A stretch of DNA of 35,646 nt from Bacteroidota bacterium (GTDB lineage Bacteria; Bacteroidota; Bacteroidia; Chitinophagales; Saprospiraceae). Shown here one piece after another: positions 9,027-17,267 of this stretch. The DNA lies in contig JAAAOU010000104.1 of NCBI GenBank assembly GCA_009908745.1, positions 1 through 35,646 on the forward strand, in the 5' to 3' direction. The position numbers were made by a program, and so were the translations under genes. The notes under the pieces were generated by a model. It had not been told where the DNA came from, made no database searches, and worked only from the letters and a program-made list of their open reading frames with translations. How positions within the stretch are numbered: the first letter of the stretch is position 1; each line of letters begins with the position of its first letter.

Positions 9027-10937
9027 ATGAGCAACTACATCATTTGGCTCAGCCTAGCCATACTGCTGGGGCTGCCCCAAACAGCAAATGCGCAAAGCTG
9101 TATTGAAGGTGACTGCGTAAACGGACAAGGCACATTAGTACGAGCGGACGGTATCAAGTATGTCGGACAGTTCAAAAACGGCAAATTTCATGGTATAGGT
9201 ATCTGCTACTGGCCGGATGGCGGCCGCTACCAAGGCGAATGGGAAGCGGGTTACCCCCACGGTCAAGGCTCCCGCCTGTTAGGTAATGGCATGCGGCAAA
9301 TCGGCCGCTTCGAGCGGGGCCGCTTCCTAGGCACCCCTGACGAGCCTACCTTTACCGAAAAAGGAGGAGGCGATGACCAAGGCTGTATATCCGGAAATTG
9401 CTACGACGGCTTAGGCGTTTTCATTTTTGGCAATGGCGCCATCTACACCGGAACGTTTGACCGTGGCGAAATAAACGGCCAAGGCATATGCCACTACCCC
9501 GATGGCAGCAAATACGAAGGGGAGTGGGAAAACGCCCTGCCCCACGGTAGCGGCAAAATGACAGGCCCTAGTGGGCAAGAGGAATCTGGGCGGTGGTACA
9601 GGGGGCAGCTCGTCCGGACATCCTCTGCTGCTCCTTCTTCTAACGCAGTGCCGGCACGGCAAACCGGATGCCTATCGGGCAACTGTACAGAAGGCCGGGG
9701 TACCAAATCGTACCAAGACGGCAGCCGCTACGAAGGAAGCTTCAAAGACCACCAACCCCACGGTGAGGGGGTATTCCACTACCCGAATGGCGACAGATAC
9801 GAGGGCCATTTCCGACAAGGCATGCCACATGGCAAAGGCACGATGCACTACGCTGATGGCCAAGTACAGCAAGGGCATTGGATAGATGGCGAGTTTGTAG
9901 GCCGGCAAGCAAAAGCCCGCAAAGGCTGCATTGACGGCGACTGTGAAAATGGCAATGGCACCTACATCTTTTCGGATGGCAACAAATACGTCGGCCACTT
10001 CCAAAATGGCTTGCCCCACGGCAGGGGGACTGTATTTTACCAAGACGGCCGCCGCTACGAAGGGGAAATGGCTAATGGTTACCTCAACGGTTACGGCACT
10101 TTATTCACGAAGAACGGCCGCCAAATTTCCGGCTACTGGAAAGACGGCGTGTACCAGCCCGAACGGCAGGTGCAATCCCCTGCCCCCGAGCGGGAAGACG
10201 AGCCGGAAGCTCCTGACCTGCAGGTGTGGGCGGTCATTATTGGGGTAGCCGACTACAACCATATGCGGGTACTGCGCTACCCGGACGATGACGCCTACCG
10301 TATGTACGCTTTCCTCAAGAGCCCCGAGGGCGGCGCATTAGACGATGAGCACATCAAAATATTAGTAGACGAGGAGGCGACGCTCTCCAATATCAAGCGC
10401 GTAACCAGCGACGTCTTCGGCAAAGCGGGCCCCAATGACCTGATCATGCTGTACTTTTCGGGCCACGGCGTGCCCGGTGCCTTCCTGCCCGCTGACTTCA
10501 TGGGGGGCACGCGCAATCAGCTACTCCACGAAGACCTGATGGCTATTCTGCGCCGCAGCCGGGCCAAGCACAAGCTCTTTCTAGCGGATGCTTGCCACTC
10601 TGGCAGTATGCTGACGGCAAGAGGGGGGCGGCCACGGGAAGCGAAGAATCAGGCGTTTTTCAAAAAACTGTATGCTACCGCGCCGAGTACCGCGTTCATT
10701 GTATCCTCCAAGTCCAATGAGATTTCCGTAGAGTCGAGCGGCCTGCGGCAGGGGGTGTTCAGCCATTTTCTCATACGCGGGCTGAAAGGGGAAGCAGACG
10801 CCAACCGCGACCGCTACGTGGACGTTACGGAACTGTACCAATACGTGCGCTATAATGTCCGGGAATACACCGGCAACAAACAATCGCCTCTGATAGAGGG
10901 CCAATATGACCCCAACATGCCGGTCTCGGTACGCTAG
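9027..10937 (+). CDS. secreted MORN-repeat protein with C-terminal caspase-like (C14) peptidase
   Basis: A 636-residue protein. ATG 9027 begins a signal peptide (MSNYIIWLSLAILLGLPQTA-NAQ); the longer TTG start at 8997 was rejected. Residues 25-395 form four blocks of 86-95 residues, each opening with C-[IL]-x-G-[DN]-C (at 25, 120, 215 and 301) and holding about three MORN repeats such as 'YEGEWENALPHGSGKM' and 'YVGHFQNGLPHGRGT'. Residues 402-636 are a caspase/metacaspase fold starting 'VWAVIIGVADYN', with catalytic His480 in 'YFSGHG' and Cys523 in 'DACHSG', so it should be active. The domain ends 'QSPLIEGQYDPNMP', typical of bacterial C14 proteins. MORN repeats bind lipids or proteins, so I infer targeting of an exported protease, perhaps to membrane. 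The PLP enzyme gene follows after 28 bp. Substrate unknown. Confidence 0.88.
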   Translation: MSNYIIWLSLAILLGLPQTANAQSCIEGDCVNGQGTLVRADGIKYVGQFKNGKFHGIGICYWPDGGRYQGEWEAGYPHGQGSRLLGNGMRQIGRFERGRFLGTPDEPTFTEKGGGDDQGCISGNCYDGLGVFIFGNGAIYTGTFDRGEINGQGICHYPDGSKYEGEWENALPHGSGKMTGPSGQEESGRWYRGQLVRTSSAAPSSNAVPARQTGCLSGNCTEGRGTKSYQDGSRYEGSFKDHQPHGEGVFHYPNGDRYEGHFRQGMPHGKGTMHYADGQVQQGHWIDGEFVGRQAKARKGCIDGDCENGNGTYIFSDGNKYVGHFQNGLPHGRGTVFYQDGRRYEGEMANGYLNGYGTLFTKNGRQISGYWKDGVYQPERQVQSPAPEREDEPEAPDLQVWAVIIGVADYNHMRVLRYPDDDAYRMYAFLKSPEGGALDDEHIKILVDEEATLSNIKRVTSDVFGKAGPNDLIMLYFSGHGVPGAFLPADFMGGTRNQLLHEDLMAILRRSRAKHKLFLADACHSGSMLTARGGRPREAKNQAFFKKLYATAPSTAFIVSSKSNEISVESSGLRQGVFSHFLIRGLKGEADANRDRYVDVTELYQYVRYNVREYTGNKQSPLIEGQYDPNMPVSVR

Positions 10938-10965
10938 CTAAGTAAGCCAACGCCAACGTTTCGCT

Positions 10966-11937
10966 ATGAGCCAACTCGACAAGCTATTCCAACATGCCCC
11001 TAGCCCGATGGAACGGCTCCCCGTGCCGGAAGCGACAGACCGTGGCCTATCGCTCTTCGTCAAGCGCGACGACTTGCTGCGTTTGGGGCCAGGATTAGCT
11101 TTGTGTGGCAACAAGTGGCGAAAGCTGCAGTACAACCTGCAAGCCGCTAAAGATCAGGGACACACCCGCCTGCTTACTTTCGGTGGGGCCTATTCCAACC
11201 ATATCGCTGCCGTGGCAGCGGCAGGTGCGCAATTTGATGTTGAGACGATCGGCATCATCCGTGGCGAGCGGGTGCCAGGCCTGAATCCGACCCTGCGGTT
11301 GGCGGAGTCCTGTGGTATGCAGTTGGTATTCGTCAGCCGTTCGGATTACCGGAAGCGGCACGAAGACGGCTATTTGCACAAGCTGCAACAATCCTACGGC
11401 CCGGCTTACCTCTTGCCAGAGGGCGGCACCAACCTATTGGCACTACGCGGCTGCATGGCTATACCGCGGGAGGTGAGGCTACAGCTTACCCCGCCTCCGG
11501 ACTACTACGCCCTGAGCGTGGGTACAGGCGGAACGATGGCAGGATTGATCGCTGGCCTGGACGAACCTGCCCGTGTCATTGGCTTCTCCGCTTTAAAAGG
11601 CGATTTTCTCGAGGAAGAAGTCGCCAAATGGGTAGGACGGGCACCTGCCAACCGCAACCAAACACCGCCTTGGAGCATACAATCCCACTACCACTTCGGC
11701 GGATACGCCAAGCATCAACCGGCACTGCTGCATTTCATTCAAAATATCTACCAGCAATACGGCATCGTGCTCGACCCCATCTACACGGGCAAGATGCTGT
11801 ACGGCCTACTCGACTTGATCCGGAAAGACTACTTCCCGCGGGGTAGCCGGATCGTGGCGGTACACACCGGCGGCTTGCAAGGAATTGCGGGGTTCAACGA
11901 GCGTTTTGGGGGGCTATTGGACTTAGAACTTGTTTAA
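10966..11937 (+). CDS. ACC deaminase / D-cysteine desulfhydrase family PLP enzyme
   Basis: A 323-residue fold-type II PLP enzyme. 'LFVKRDDLLRLGPG' and 'CGNKWRKL' mark the family, with Lys50 as the expected Schiff-base lysine; 'TFGGAYSNHIAAVAAAG' is the substrate/carboxylate loop and 'SVGTGGTMAGL' the phosphate-binding glycine loop. Members either open 1-aminocyclopropane-1-carboxylate to ammonia and 2-oxobutyrate or degrade D-cysteine to pyruvate, sulfide and ammonia; I cannot separate the two by eye, and Bacteroidota members of this short type are mostly of unproven substrate. It starts 28 bp after the MORN-caspase stop and may be co-transcribed, though no functional link is obvious. It meets the PD40/SPOR gene tail to tail. 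Confidence 0.85.
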   Translation: MSQLDKLFQHAPSPMERLPVPEATDRGLSLFVKRDDLLRLGPGLALCGNKWRKLQYNLQAAKDQGHTRLLTFGGAYSNHIAAVAAAGAQFDVETIGIIRGERVPGLNPTLRLAESCGMQLVFVSRSDYRKRHEDGYLHKLQQSYGPAYLLPEGGTNLLALRGCMAIPREVRLQLTPPPDYYALSVGTGGTMAGLIAGLDEPARVIGFSALKGDFLEEEVAKWVGRAPANRNQTPPWSIQSHYHFGGYAKHQPALLHFIQNIYQQYGIVLDPIYTGKMLYGLLDLIRKDYFPRGSRIVAVHTGGLQGIAGFNERFGGLLDLELV

Positions 11938-11982
11938 GGGCTGCTCTTGCCGAATCTTGCTTTGGGCTTTCGCATAGAATAT

Positions 11983-12016
11983 GTATGCTGCTGACCTATC
12001 TTGGCCAGCAGCATAC
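11983..12016. terminator. stem-loop between convergent genes
   Basis: GTATGCTGCTG (11983-11993) pairs exactly with CAGCAGCATAC (12006-12016), and a few more pairs extend inward. It lies between the stop codons of the PLP enzyme (plus) and the PD40/SPOR gene (minus), the expected place for a shared terminator, but there is no U-run on either side, so termination is an inference. Confidence 0.45.
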
Positions 12017-12023
12017 CCACAGT

Positions 12024-14087
12024 TTACTGCCGGACCTTGCCATATCGTTCACCGTTGATATACTCTACGATGTAGGCACTGCTGTAACCAGCGGCACTGG
12101 CTTTTTCCAGCGCCCGGTTCGCGGCCTGCAAGCTGGCGAAATCAGCCAAAAGCACCCGGTATAGATCACGGGCGAGGATAAATTCCGTTTGCAACGCGCC
12201 TATATCCTGTACATCACTAAAGCGTTCTTCTTGATAGTTGCTCACTGCTGCGAGCTGAATTTTGTAGTAAGTGCCTTCGTGCCTTGGGGCGGTCGTACGG
12301 TATTCATACACATCGTTCGGGTTGCGGCTGCGGGCAATATAGGGCGATACCGGCTGAAGGTTGAAGCCCGTTGCTGACGGGTTTCTATTATCATTGTTCG
12401 GGGTAGTGGCAGGTTGTTTGCCCGGAGGTGCAGGGTAGGTGTCATCGCGATATGTTGGCTGGCCCTGATTCTCGTTTTCAGGCGGGGAAGGCGGGCTGTC
12501 ATCGGCTTGTGCTCCCGTTTCGGGCTGCAAGAACAAAGGCTGCCCGTAGGAATAAGTATTGGGGTCGTTGGCGGCGAATTCATAAGAACCGGGGGCATAG
12601 CCGTAGGCATCCACTTGTACCCGGAAGCGGCGGTTAGGCAGTATTTCAAATGCATAGTTGCCATCTTCAAAGTCTTGGCTGATCAACTCGGATTCCCGGC
12701 CGTCCTCAAAACGTTGGAATAGGCGAACGCTGATGGCCCCAATGGGGTCGCCAGTATTGCGGTCGTAGACATTGCCCTTTACCATCACCCGCCGGCCACC
12801 TACGGCGAATTCCAAGACATCATCGTGGGTCGTTTCGGTCTTTTGGCCAGCAAACACCCGGTTGGAAGCCAAGAAGCCTCCGGTGCGGGAAGGGTTTAGG
12901 GCATAGTAGTAATCGTCGGAACTGGAATTGACCGGCATTCCCAGGTTCTCGGGTTTCGACCAGCTCACCTCATCGCCAGTAGACTTGAATACGTCGAATC
13001 CGCCTATGGAAACATGGCCGTTGGAGCTGAAGTACAGGGTTTGGTCTTCCCGGTTGTAAAAAGGCGTGACTTCATCCCCCAGCGTATTTACTACCGGGCC
13101 GAGGTTGACCGGGAAGTCGAAGTCATTGTCGTCTTTACCCAGGTCACGCGTGGCGTACCATAAGTCCATACCGCCGCGGCCGTCCCCCCGGTTGGAAGAG
13201 AAGTACAAGATTTCCAGTCCCCGTTGATGCACCACGTAAGGGTGGGTAGCGGTTGCCCCTTCCTGATTGATATAGTTGGGCAAGCGCTCGGGCTGCGACC
13301 AAATAGCCCCTACCCGTTTGGTGACGAAAATCTCACAGCGGGTTTTCACCGTGTTCCAAGGCTCCTCCGTATCGCTGCATACGGTGAAGTACAGCCGGCT
13401 GCCATCGGGTGCCATAGCGCTGTTGCAGAAATGCCCAGATTGGACTACGGGGAAATTCCGGGGTGTTTCCCCATCCTGCCAACGGTTGTTTTCCCGTTTG
13501 GAGACGTAAATACGGGCGCGGTCACCAACGTTGGAGGAGTAGTACAACTCATTTTCGGATATCGGGAAGGGCGCAAAATCCTCTTCATCGGAATTCACTG
13601 TTTCGCCGGGGCGCAGCATTTCGATATCGCGGTTAGCGCGGGCGGGGGCTTCTTGGCCCAATTGGCAGCCTTTGACCTCCGTGCGTATAATGTCTTCGAG
13701 TATGTCTTTGCCGTCGCCTGTGTAATTTTCCAAGAACTGGTCAAACGCTTCGATAGCGCGGTCGTACTGCCCGTCTTGTTTGAGGCAACGGGCAAACTTC
13801 AGGCCGACCAGCGGGAAATCATCGTTCATATCCTTGATAGACCGGTAAGCCTCCACTGCTTTGCGGTAAGCGCGCAGGGTGTAGTAAATTTCGCCGGCTT
13901 GGTAGGTCAGGTCTTCTTTGCGCCGTTTTTTGCTGAAAGCTTCCGCGTATTTGTCGGCGGCTTCCATCAGTTCGCCTTCTTCGTAGGCGGCTTCCGCCTG
14001 TTTTCTCAGCTTCCGCCAGCTTTGTGCTTGGCTCAAGCTTACGATGCCGATAGTCAGCGCTATGAGTAGGGCTATTTTCTTTGTCAT
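12024..14087 (-). CDS. TPR / PD40 / carboxypeptidase-regulatory / SPOR-like envelope protein
   Basis: A 687-residue exported protein: signal peptide (MTKKIALLIALTIGIVSLSQ-AQ), TPR-like helices at about 25-150, PD40 beta-propeller blades at about 170-430 ('LYFSSNRGDGRGGMDLWYA', 'LYFSSNGHVSIGGFDVFKST'), a carboxypeptidase-regulatory-like domain at about 445-525 ('VKGNVYDRNTGDPIGAISVR'), a Pro/Gln/Asn-rich linker at 535-600, and a C-terminal domain that fits SPOR ('YYKIQLAAVSNYQEERFSD', then 'LYRVLLADFASLQAANRAL' and 'AGYSSAYIVEY'). The domain order resembles the T9SS anchor PorE except that the wall-binding OmpA module is replaced by SPOR, which binds peptidoglycan stripped of stem peptides. 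It is the last gene of the bamD run, 17 bp after purN. A cell-envelope anchoring role is inferred. Confidence 0.82.
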   Translation of the reverse strand: MTKKIALLIALTIGIVSLSQAQSWRKLRKQAEAAYEEGELMEAADKYAEAFSKKRRKEDLTYQAGEIYYTLRAYRKAVEAYRSIKDMNDDFPLVGLKFARCLKQDGQYDRAIEAFDQFLENYTGDGKDILEDIIRTEVKGCQLGQEAPARANRDIEMLRPGETVNSDEEDFAPFPISENELYYSSNVGDRARIYVSKRENNRWQDGETPRNFPVVQSGHFCNSAMAPDGSRLYFTVCSDTEEPWNTVKTRCEIFVTKRVGAIWSQPERLPNYINQEGATATHPYVVHQRGLEILYFSSNRGDGRGGMDLWYATRDLGKDDNDFDFPVNLGPVVNTLGDEVTPFYNREDQTLYFSSNGHVSIGGFDVFKSTGDEVSWSKPENLGMPVNSSSDDYYYALNPSRTGGFLASNRVFAGQKTETTHDDVLEFAVGGRRVMVKGNVYDRNTGDPIGAISVRLFQRFEDGRESELISQDFEDGNYAFEILPNRRFRVQVDAYGYAPGSYEFAANDPNTYSYGQPLFLQPETGAQADDSPPSPPENENQGQPTYRDDTYPAPPGKQPATTPNNDNRNPSATGFNLQPVSPYIARSRNPNDVYEYRTTAPRHEGTYYKIQLAAVSNYQEERFSDVQDIGALQTEFILARDLYRVLLADFASLQAANRALEKASAAGYSSAYIVEYINGERYGKVRQ

Positions 14088-14104
14088 ATTGGGGATGTAT
14101 TTAA

Positions 14105-14686
14105 TTAATTGGTTGTTGATCGCTCTGTCAGCAGCTTTTCCACCACAGGGGCAAGATGTTCGTGTTCAAGCTGCCTCACTTTGCGGGCGATATCCTCGGG
14201 CTGATCCGATGCATCGACCGGGCAGCGGGCTTGAAAAATAATGCCCCCCTCGTCGTATTCCGGAGTCACCCAATGAATGGTAATGCCACTTTCTTTTTCG
14301 CCAGCATCTTTCACGGCTTGGTGTACATGCTTGCCGTACATGCCTTTGCCCCCAAATTTGGGCAACAGCGCCGGGTGGATATTAACCATACGTTGCGGGT
14401 AAGCCGCTATAAGATAAGCCGGCACTAGCCACAGAAAGCCTGCCAGCACTATGAAACGGATGCCCTTGGCCTTCAGCTCGTCTAGAAGTGCTGTCGTCCC
14501 GTAAAAGGAGCTGCGGGTGATGACCGTAGTATCAACGCCAGCCGCTGTTGCTTTTTCCAGTACAGGAGCGGCCGCTTTATTGGAAACGACTAAGCTCACC
14601 TCAATCTGCGGGTGCCCTTGAAAATACTCGATGATTTTCTGGGCGTTACTGCCTGTACCAGAAGCAAAGATGGCGATTTTTTCCAT
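14105..14686 (-). CDS. purN: phosphoribosylglycinamide formyltransferase
   Basis: Transfers a formyl group from 10-formyl-tetrahydrofolate to glycinamide ribonucleotide in purine synthesis. The N-terminal 'IAIFASGTGSNAQKII' is the phosphoribosyl-binding loop; the catalytic triad is visible as Asn and His in 'VNIHPALLPKFGGKGMYG' and Asp in 'TPEYDEGGIIFQ'. About 193 residues, the usual length for the single-domain enzyme. ATG 14686 starts MEKIAIFASG and lies just after the upstream stop (14690-14688); the longer TTG start would overlap it. Its position among envelope genes appears to be a matter of operon packing. Confidence 0.93.
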   Translation of the reverse strand: MEKIAIFASGTGSNAQKIIEYFQGHPQIEVSLVVSNKAAAPVLEKATAAGVDTTVITRSSFYGTTALLDELKAKGIRFIVLAGFLWLVPAYLIAAYPQRMVNIHPALLPKFGGKGMYGKHVHQAVKDAGEKESGITIHWVTPEYDEGGIIFQARCPVDASDQPEDIARKVRQLEHEHLAPVVEKLLTERSTTN

Positions 14687-14687
14687 A

Positions 14688-16322
14688 TCATTTTTCAAAA
14701 GTCAGCTCGCCGAAGCGGTAAAAACGCCCCCGCTCTCCGTAGAGGACCATCCGCCGGCTACCTACCTGCCGGCAGATTTTGGGCCGGGCGATGATACCCG
14801 CTTGTTGATTGCTGAGCAGCGGGAACATAGACAACTCGCCATCTTTACGCAATTCAGCGATGGCGATGACCGAACGGCGGGGGTTATAGTTGTATAGCTG
14901 TGTGCTGCCGTCGCTTTCAAAGTTGCGGCTATTGTCGTTGAAAACAAAATATAAGCGGTCTTTTACGACCGCCATCGAATAAGAAGAAAAGTAGCCGCCA
15001 TCGTTTATCGTACGCTGGTACTTGGGTATGCGGCTAGCCCACTCTATAGAGCCATCGGGCCGGATGTTGACGACGATGATGTCATTATAATGAAAAATAA
15101 AGTCCGTTTGGTTGTTGAGCATAGGGTCATTCCACATGAAGGGGTCCCCCCAGAAGAAGGGGTTGCGCTGAAAACGCTGGAATTGCTCGGTGACGTAGTA
15201 TTGCTCTGCCACGAGTACCGCGCCACCGTCGGAGCGCAAAATCAGCCGGTCCAAGGAATAACGAAACAATTCTGCCTCCCGCTGCTCATCGTTTCGCTGC
15301 TCTGCCCGTTGCGCCCGGCGCACTCCACCCCCGCTCAGCCCCTGCGCCCGGAAACCAAAGTCAAACTCTTTGAAGTTGACGTTGTAGACTTTACGGCTTT
15401 CCAGGTTGATGCGGAAGAAGCAGGTGCCCTTGGCCCCATCCGCCGCTTGCTCGGAATAGAAGCCGGCGCAGACGAGCTCGCCGTCGTTGCCCCGCCGGAA
15501 GGTCAGGTCGGAAATAAACTTATCCCCTACTTCTACGCGGTATTCTTGCTTGTCTTGGCCATTGTTGACATAGGCCAGTATGTTGTACTTATAATTAGGT
15601 GCCCCCGCCCGGCTTTCCCGCCGGCCATTGAGGTATTGGCGCCCGAGCAGGTAAACATTGCCTTCGTCATCCAACCGATAGTCCTCCACCTCGAATTGGC
15701 GTTCGTTGTAAGGCAATATGACCTTCTTGTCCCAAATGGGTTGCATTTGGTCGTCGAACACATGCAGCGAAAAACGCTCGGGCTCCTTGTTGCGGCTATC
15801 GAGTTGGCTGTAGATGAGCACCTTGCTGCTATCTTGCGAGACCAGGAGGTTGAAATTACCGGGCCGGCCTTCGTTGGCGGCGGGTACCTGTGAGACTTTC
15901 GTCAGTTGGCGGGAAGGCAGCAGCTTGTTGTTCAGGGTTTGGTAGAAAAGGTAATTGATTTTCTGCGCCTCGTTGAGGAAACTCGTGAAGAAATAGAAAC
16001 GGCCGCCGATTTTCACTACATCCTGGAAAGCCCGTCGTTTGCCTTTGTATTTGAGCTCTAGGCGCTGGGAGCGTACTAGTTTTTGCTTTGCGTTGTACTG
16101 CTCGATGAACACTTTGGGGTAGGAAAAAGTGCTGGCCGGGCGCTGCCGGAGCACATAGTAGGCGTCAGGGGTCACTTCTACCACTTTAGTCACCCGCGAA
16201 CCCCGCGATTCGGAATATTTTGCCCCCCATTCTAGCTCGGCGGGCGCATCATCCCACTGCGCCCAAAGCCAAACCGGGCTCAGCAGCAATGACAAGCTGA
16301 ATAAGAAAAGTTTGACGTGCAT
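14688..16322 (-). CDS. secreted protein of unknown function, probably beta-propeller-like
   Basis: I do not recognise the family. The 544-residue chain has a signal peptide (MHVKLFLFSLSLLLSPVWLW-AQ) and is rich in short alternating beta-strands with Asp-Gly turns ('YRLDDEGNVYLLGRQYLNG', 'RLILRSDGGAVLVAEQYYV', 'NIRPDGSIEWASRIPK', 'AVVKDRLYFVFND'), which suggests a propeller of outer-membrane or surface type. A charged R/E/Q-rich segment lies near residues 330-350. ATG 16322 is chosen over ATG 16349 because GGGAGGA lies six bases ahead of it, an unusually good Shine-Dalgarno for this phylum, and because it starts the signal peptide. It lies 42 bp after porD and 1 bp before purN. In many relatives recN follows porD; here this gene holds that slot. 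Confidence 0.75.
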   Translation of the reverse strand: MHVKLFLFSLSLLLSPVWLWAQWDDAPAELEWGAKYSESRGSRVTKVVEVTPDAYYVLRQRPASTFSYPKVFIEQYNAKQKLVRSQRLELKYKGKRRAFQDVVKIGGRFYFFTSFLNEAQKINYLFYQTLNNKLLPSRQLTKVSQVPAANEGRPGNFNLLVSQDSSKVLIYSQLDSRNKEPERFSLHVFDDQMQPIWDKKVILPYNERQFEVEDYRLDDEGNVYLLGRQYLNGRRESRAGAPNYKYNILAYVNNGQDKQEYRVEVGDKFISDLTFRRGNDGELVCAGFYSEQAADGAKGTCFFRINLESRKVYNVNFKEFDFGFRAQGLSGGGVRRAQRAEQRNDEQREAELFRYSLDRLILRSDGGAVLVAEQYYVTEQFQRFQRNPFFWGDPFMWNDPMLNNQTDFIFHYNDIIVVNIRPDGSIEWASRIPKYQRTINDGGYFSSYSMAVVKDRLYFVFNDNSRNFESDGSTQLYNYNPRRSVIAIAELRKDGELSMFPLLSNQQAGIIARPKICRQVGSRRMVLYGERGRFYRFGELTFEK

Positions 16323-16364
16323 GTAATTCCTCCCTTTGATAGTCCCCATGGAAATATATATTCG

Positions 16365-17267
16365 CTACTTGATGGTATTGTACTCCGTAGAGTTGGCGGC
16401 GTCAATATTAGACATGATATTGACGACTTTGTTCTTCTGCTGCGGGGTACCTTTTTTGAAAATCTCTACGATCTCGTTAGACTTTGTATCCGAAAAAATC
16501 TGGATAATCATAGCGTTGGGGTAGTCATTGTCCACGGTGCGCACCCGTTCTAGGGCATCCACCATGATGGCCCGGCAGCTAGCGGGGTCAGTGGCGGCAA
16601 GGTCCAGCCCTTGCCGGTGGTAATCGTACCAGGCCTGCCGTAGTTCGCGCACCCGCGGAGAAAGGATGTTCTCGATGAAAAAGTACCGGCTCGTATTACC
16701 GTCGATGGCGCGCCAGCCGGCATGGGCGGCTGCGGCAGATTCGGGCACGGTATTGACGATATCCCAGGCTTTTTGGAAATGGGGCTCCCCGCCGAATGGA
16801 GAAAAGCTGTCGTAGTCCATCCCCAGCACCATGTAGGCATAGAAGCCCAAGACAGCGGAGAGGTTGTCGTTGTAACGGTTGTCACTAAATTGTATAGGCT
16901 GGTACTGCTCGTAGTTGAAGGTCACACCGCCGTCGATGTAGTTGAGCAGGGGCGTCTCGTAATCGGTGCCGTAGACTGGCCGGGTCACCTGCACGCCGAA
17001 GTCTGCCTCGAAGGAAATTGGCGAGAGTTCCTTCTGTAGCGTGATATAGATGGTGGTTTTGATCCGTTCTTCGGGCAGGAACTCGTCATCGGTCCATTTG
17101 CGGTTGTTCATGAACTCTTGCACCTCGTTCTTCAGGGTTTCAAATACTTTAGGGTCTGCCTGTTGCAGTTTCTGGGTATTCACCCGTACGGTCACATCCA
17201 GCTCCTGTGCTGAGAGTGGGGAAAAGCAAACCCAAACCGCTAACAAACAAAGGGCTGTAAACTTCAT
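16365..17267 (-). CDS. porD: DUF4835 family, T9SS-associated protein PorD
   Basis: A 300-residue exported protein with signal peptide MKFTALCLLAVWVCFSPLSA-Q and family signatures 'ELDVTVRVNTQKLQQADPKV', 'LKNEVQEFMNNRKWT', 'RPVYGTDYETPLLNYID' and 'YMVLGMDYDSFSPFGG'. DUF4835 proteins are annotated as PorD, required for T9SS function in Porphyromonas, though their biochemical role is not settled. ATG 17267 overlaps the coaBC stop as ATGA; the longer TTG start is rejected. The order bamD, rpoZ, coaBC, porD is, to my knowledge, widely kept in Bacteroidota, and supports the call. Confidence 0.88.
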   Translation of the reverse strand: MKFTALCLLAVWVCFSPLSAQELDVTVRVNTQKLQQADPKVFETLKNEVQEFMNNRKWTDDEFLPEERIKTTIYITLQKELSPISFEADFGVQVTRPVYGTDYETPLLNYIDGGVTFNYEQYQPIQFSDNRYNDNLSAVLGFYAYMVLGMDYDSFSPFGGEPHFQKAWDIVNTVPESAAAAHAGWRAIDGNTSRYFFIENILSPRVRELRQAWYDYHRQGLDLAATDPASCRAIMVDALERVRTVDNDYPNAMIIQIFSDTKSNEIVEIFKKGTPQQKNKVVNIMSNIDAANSTEYNTIK

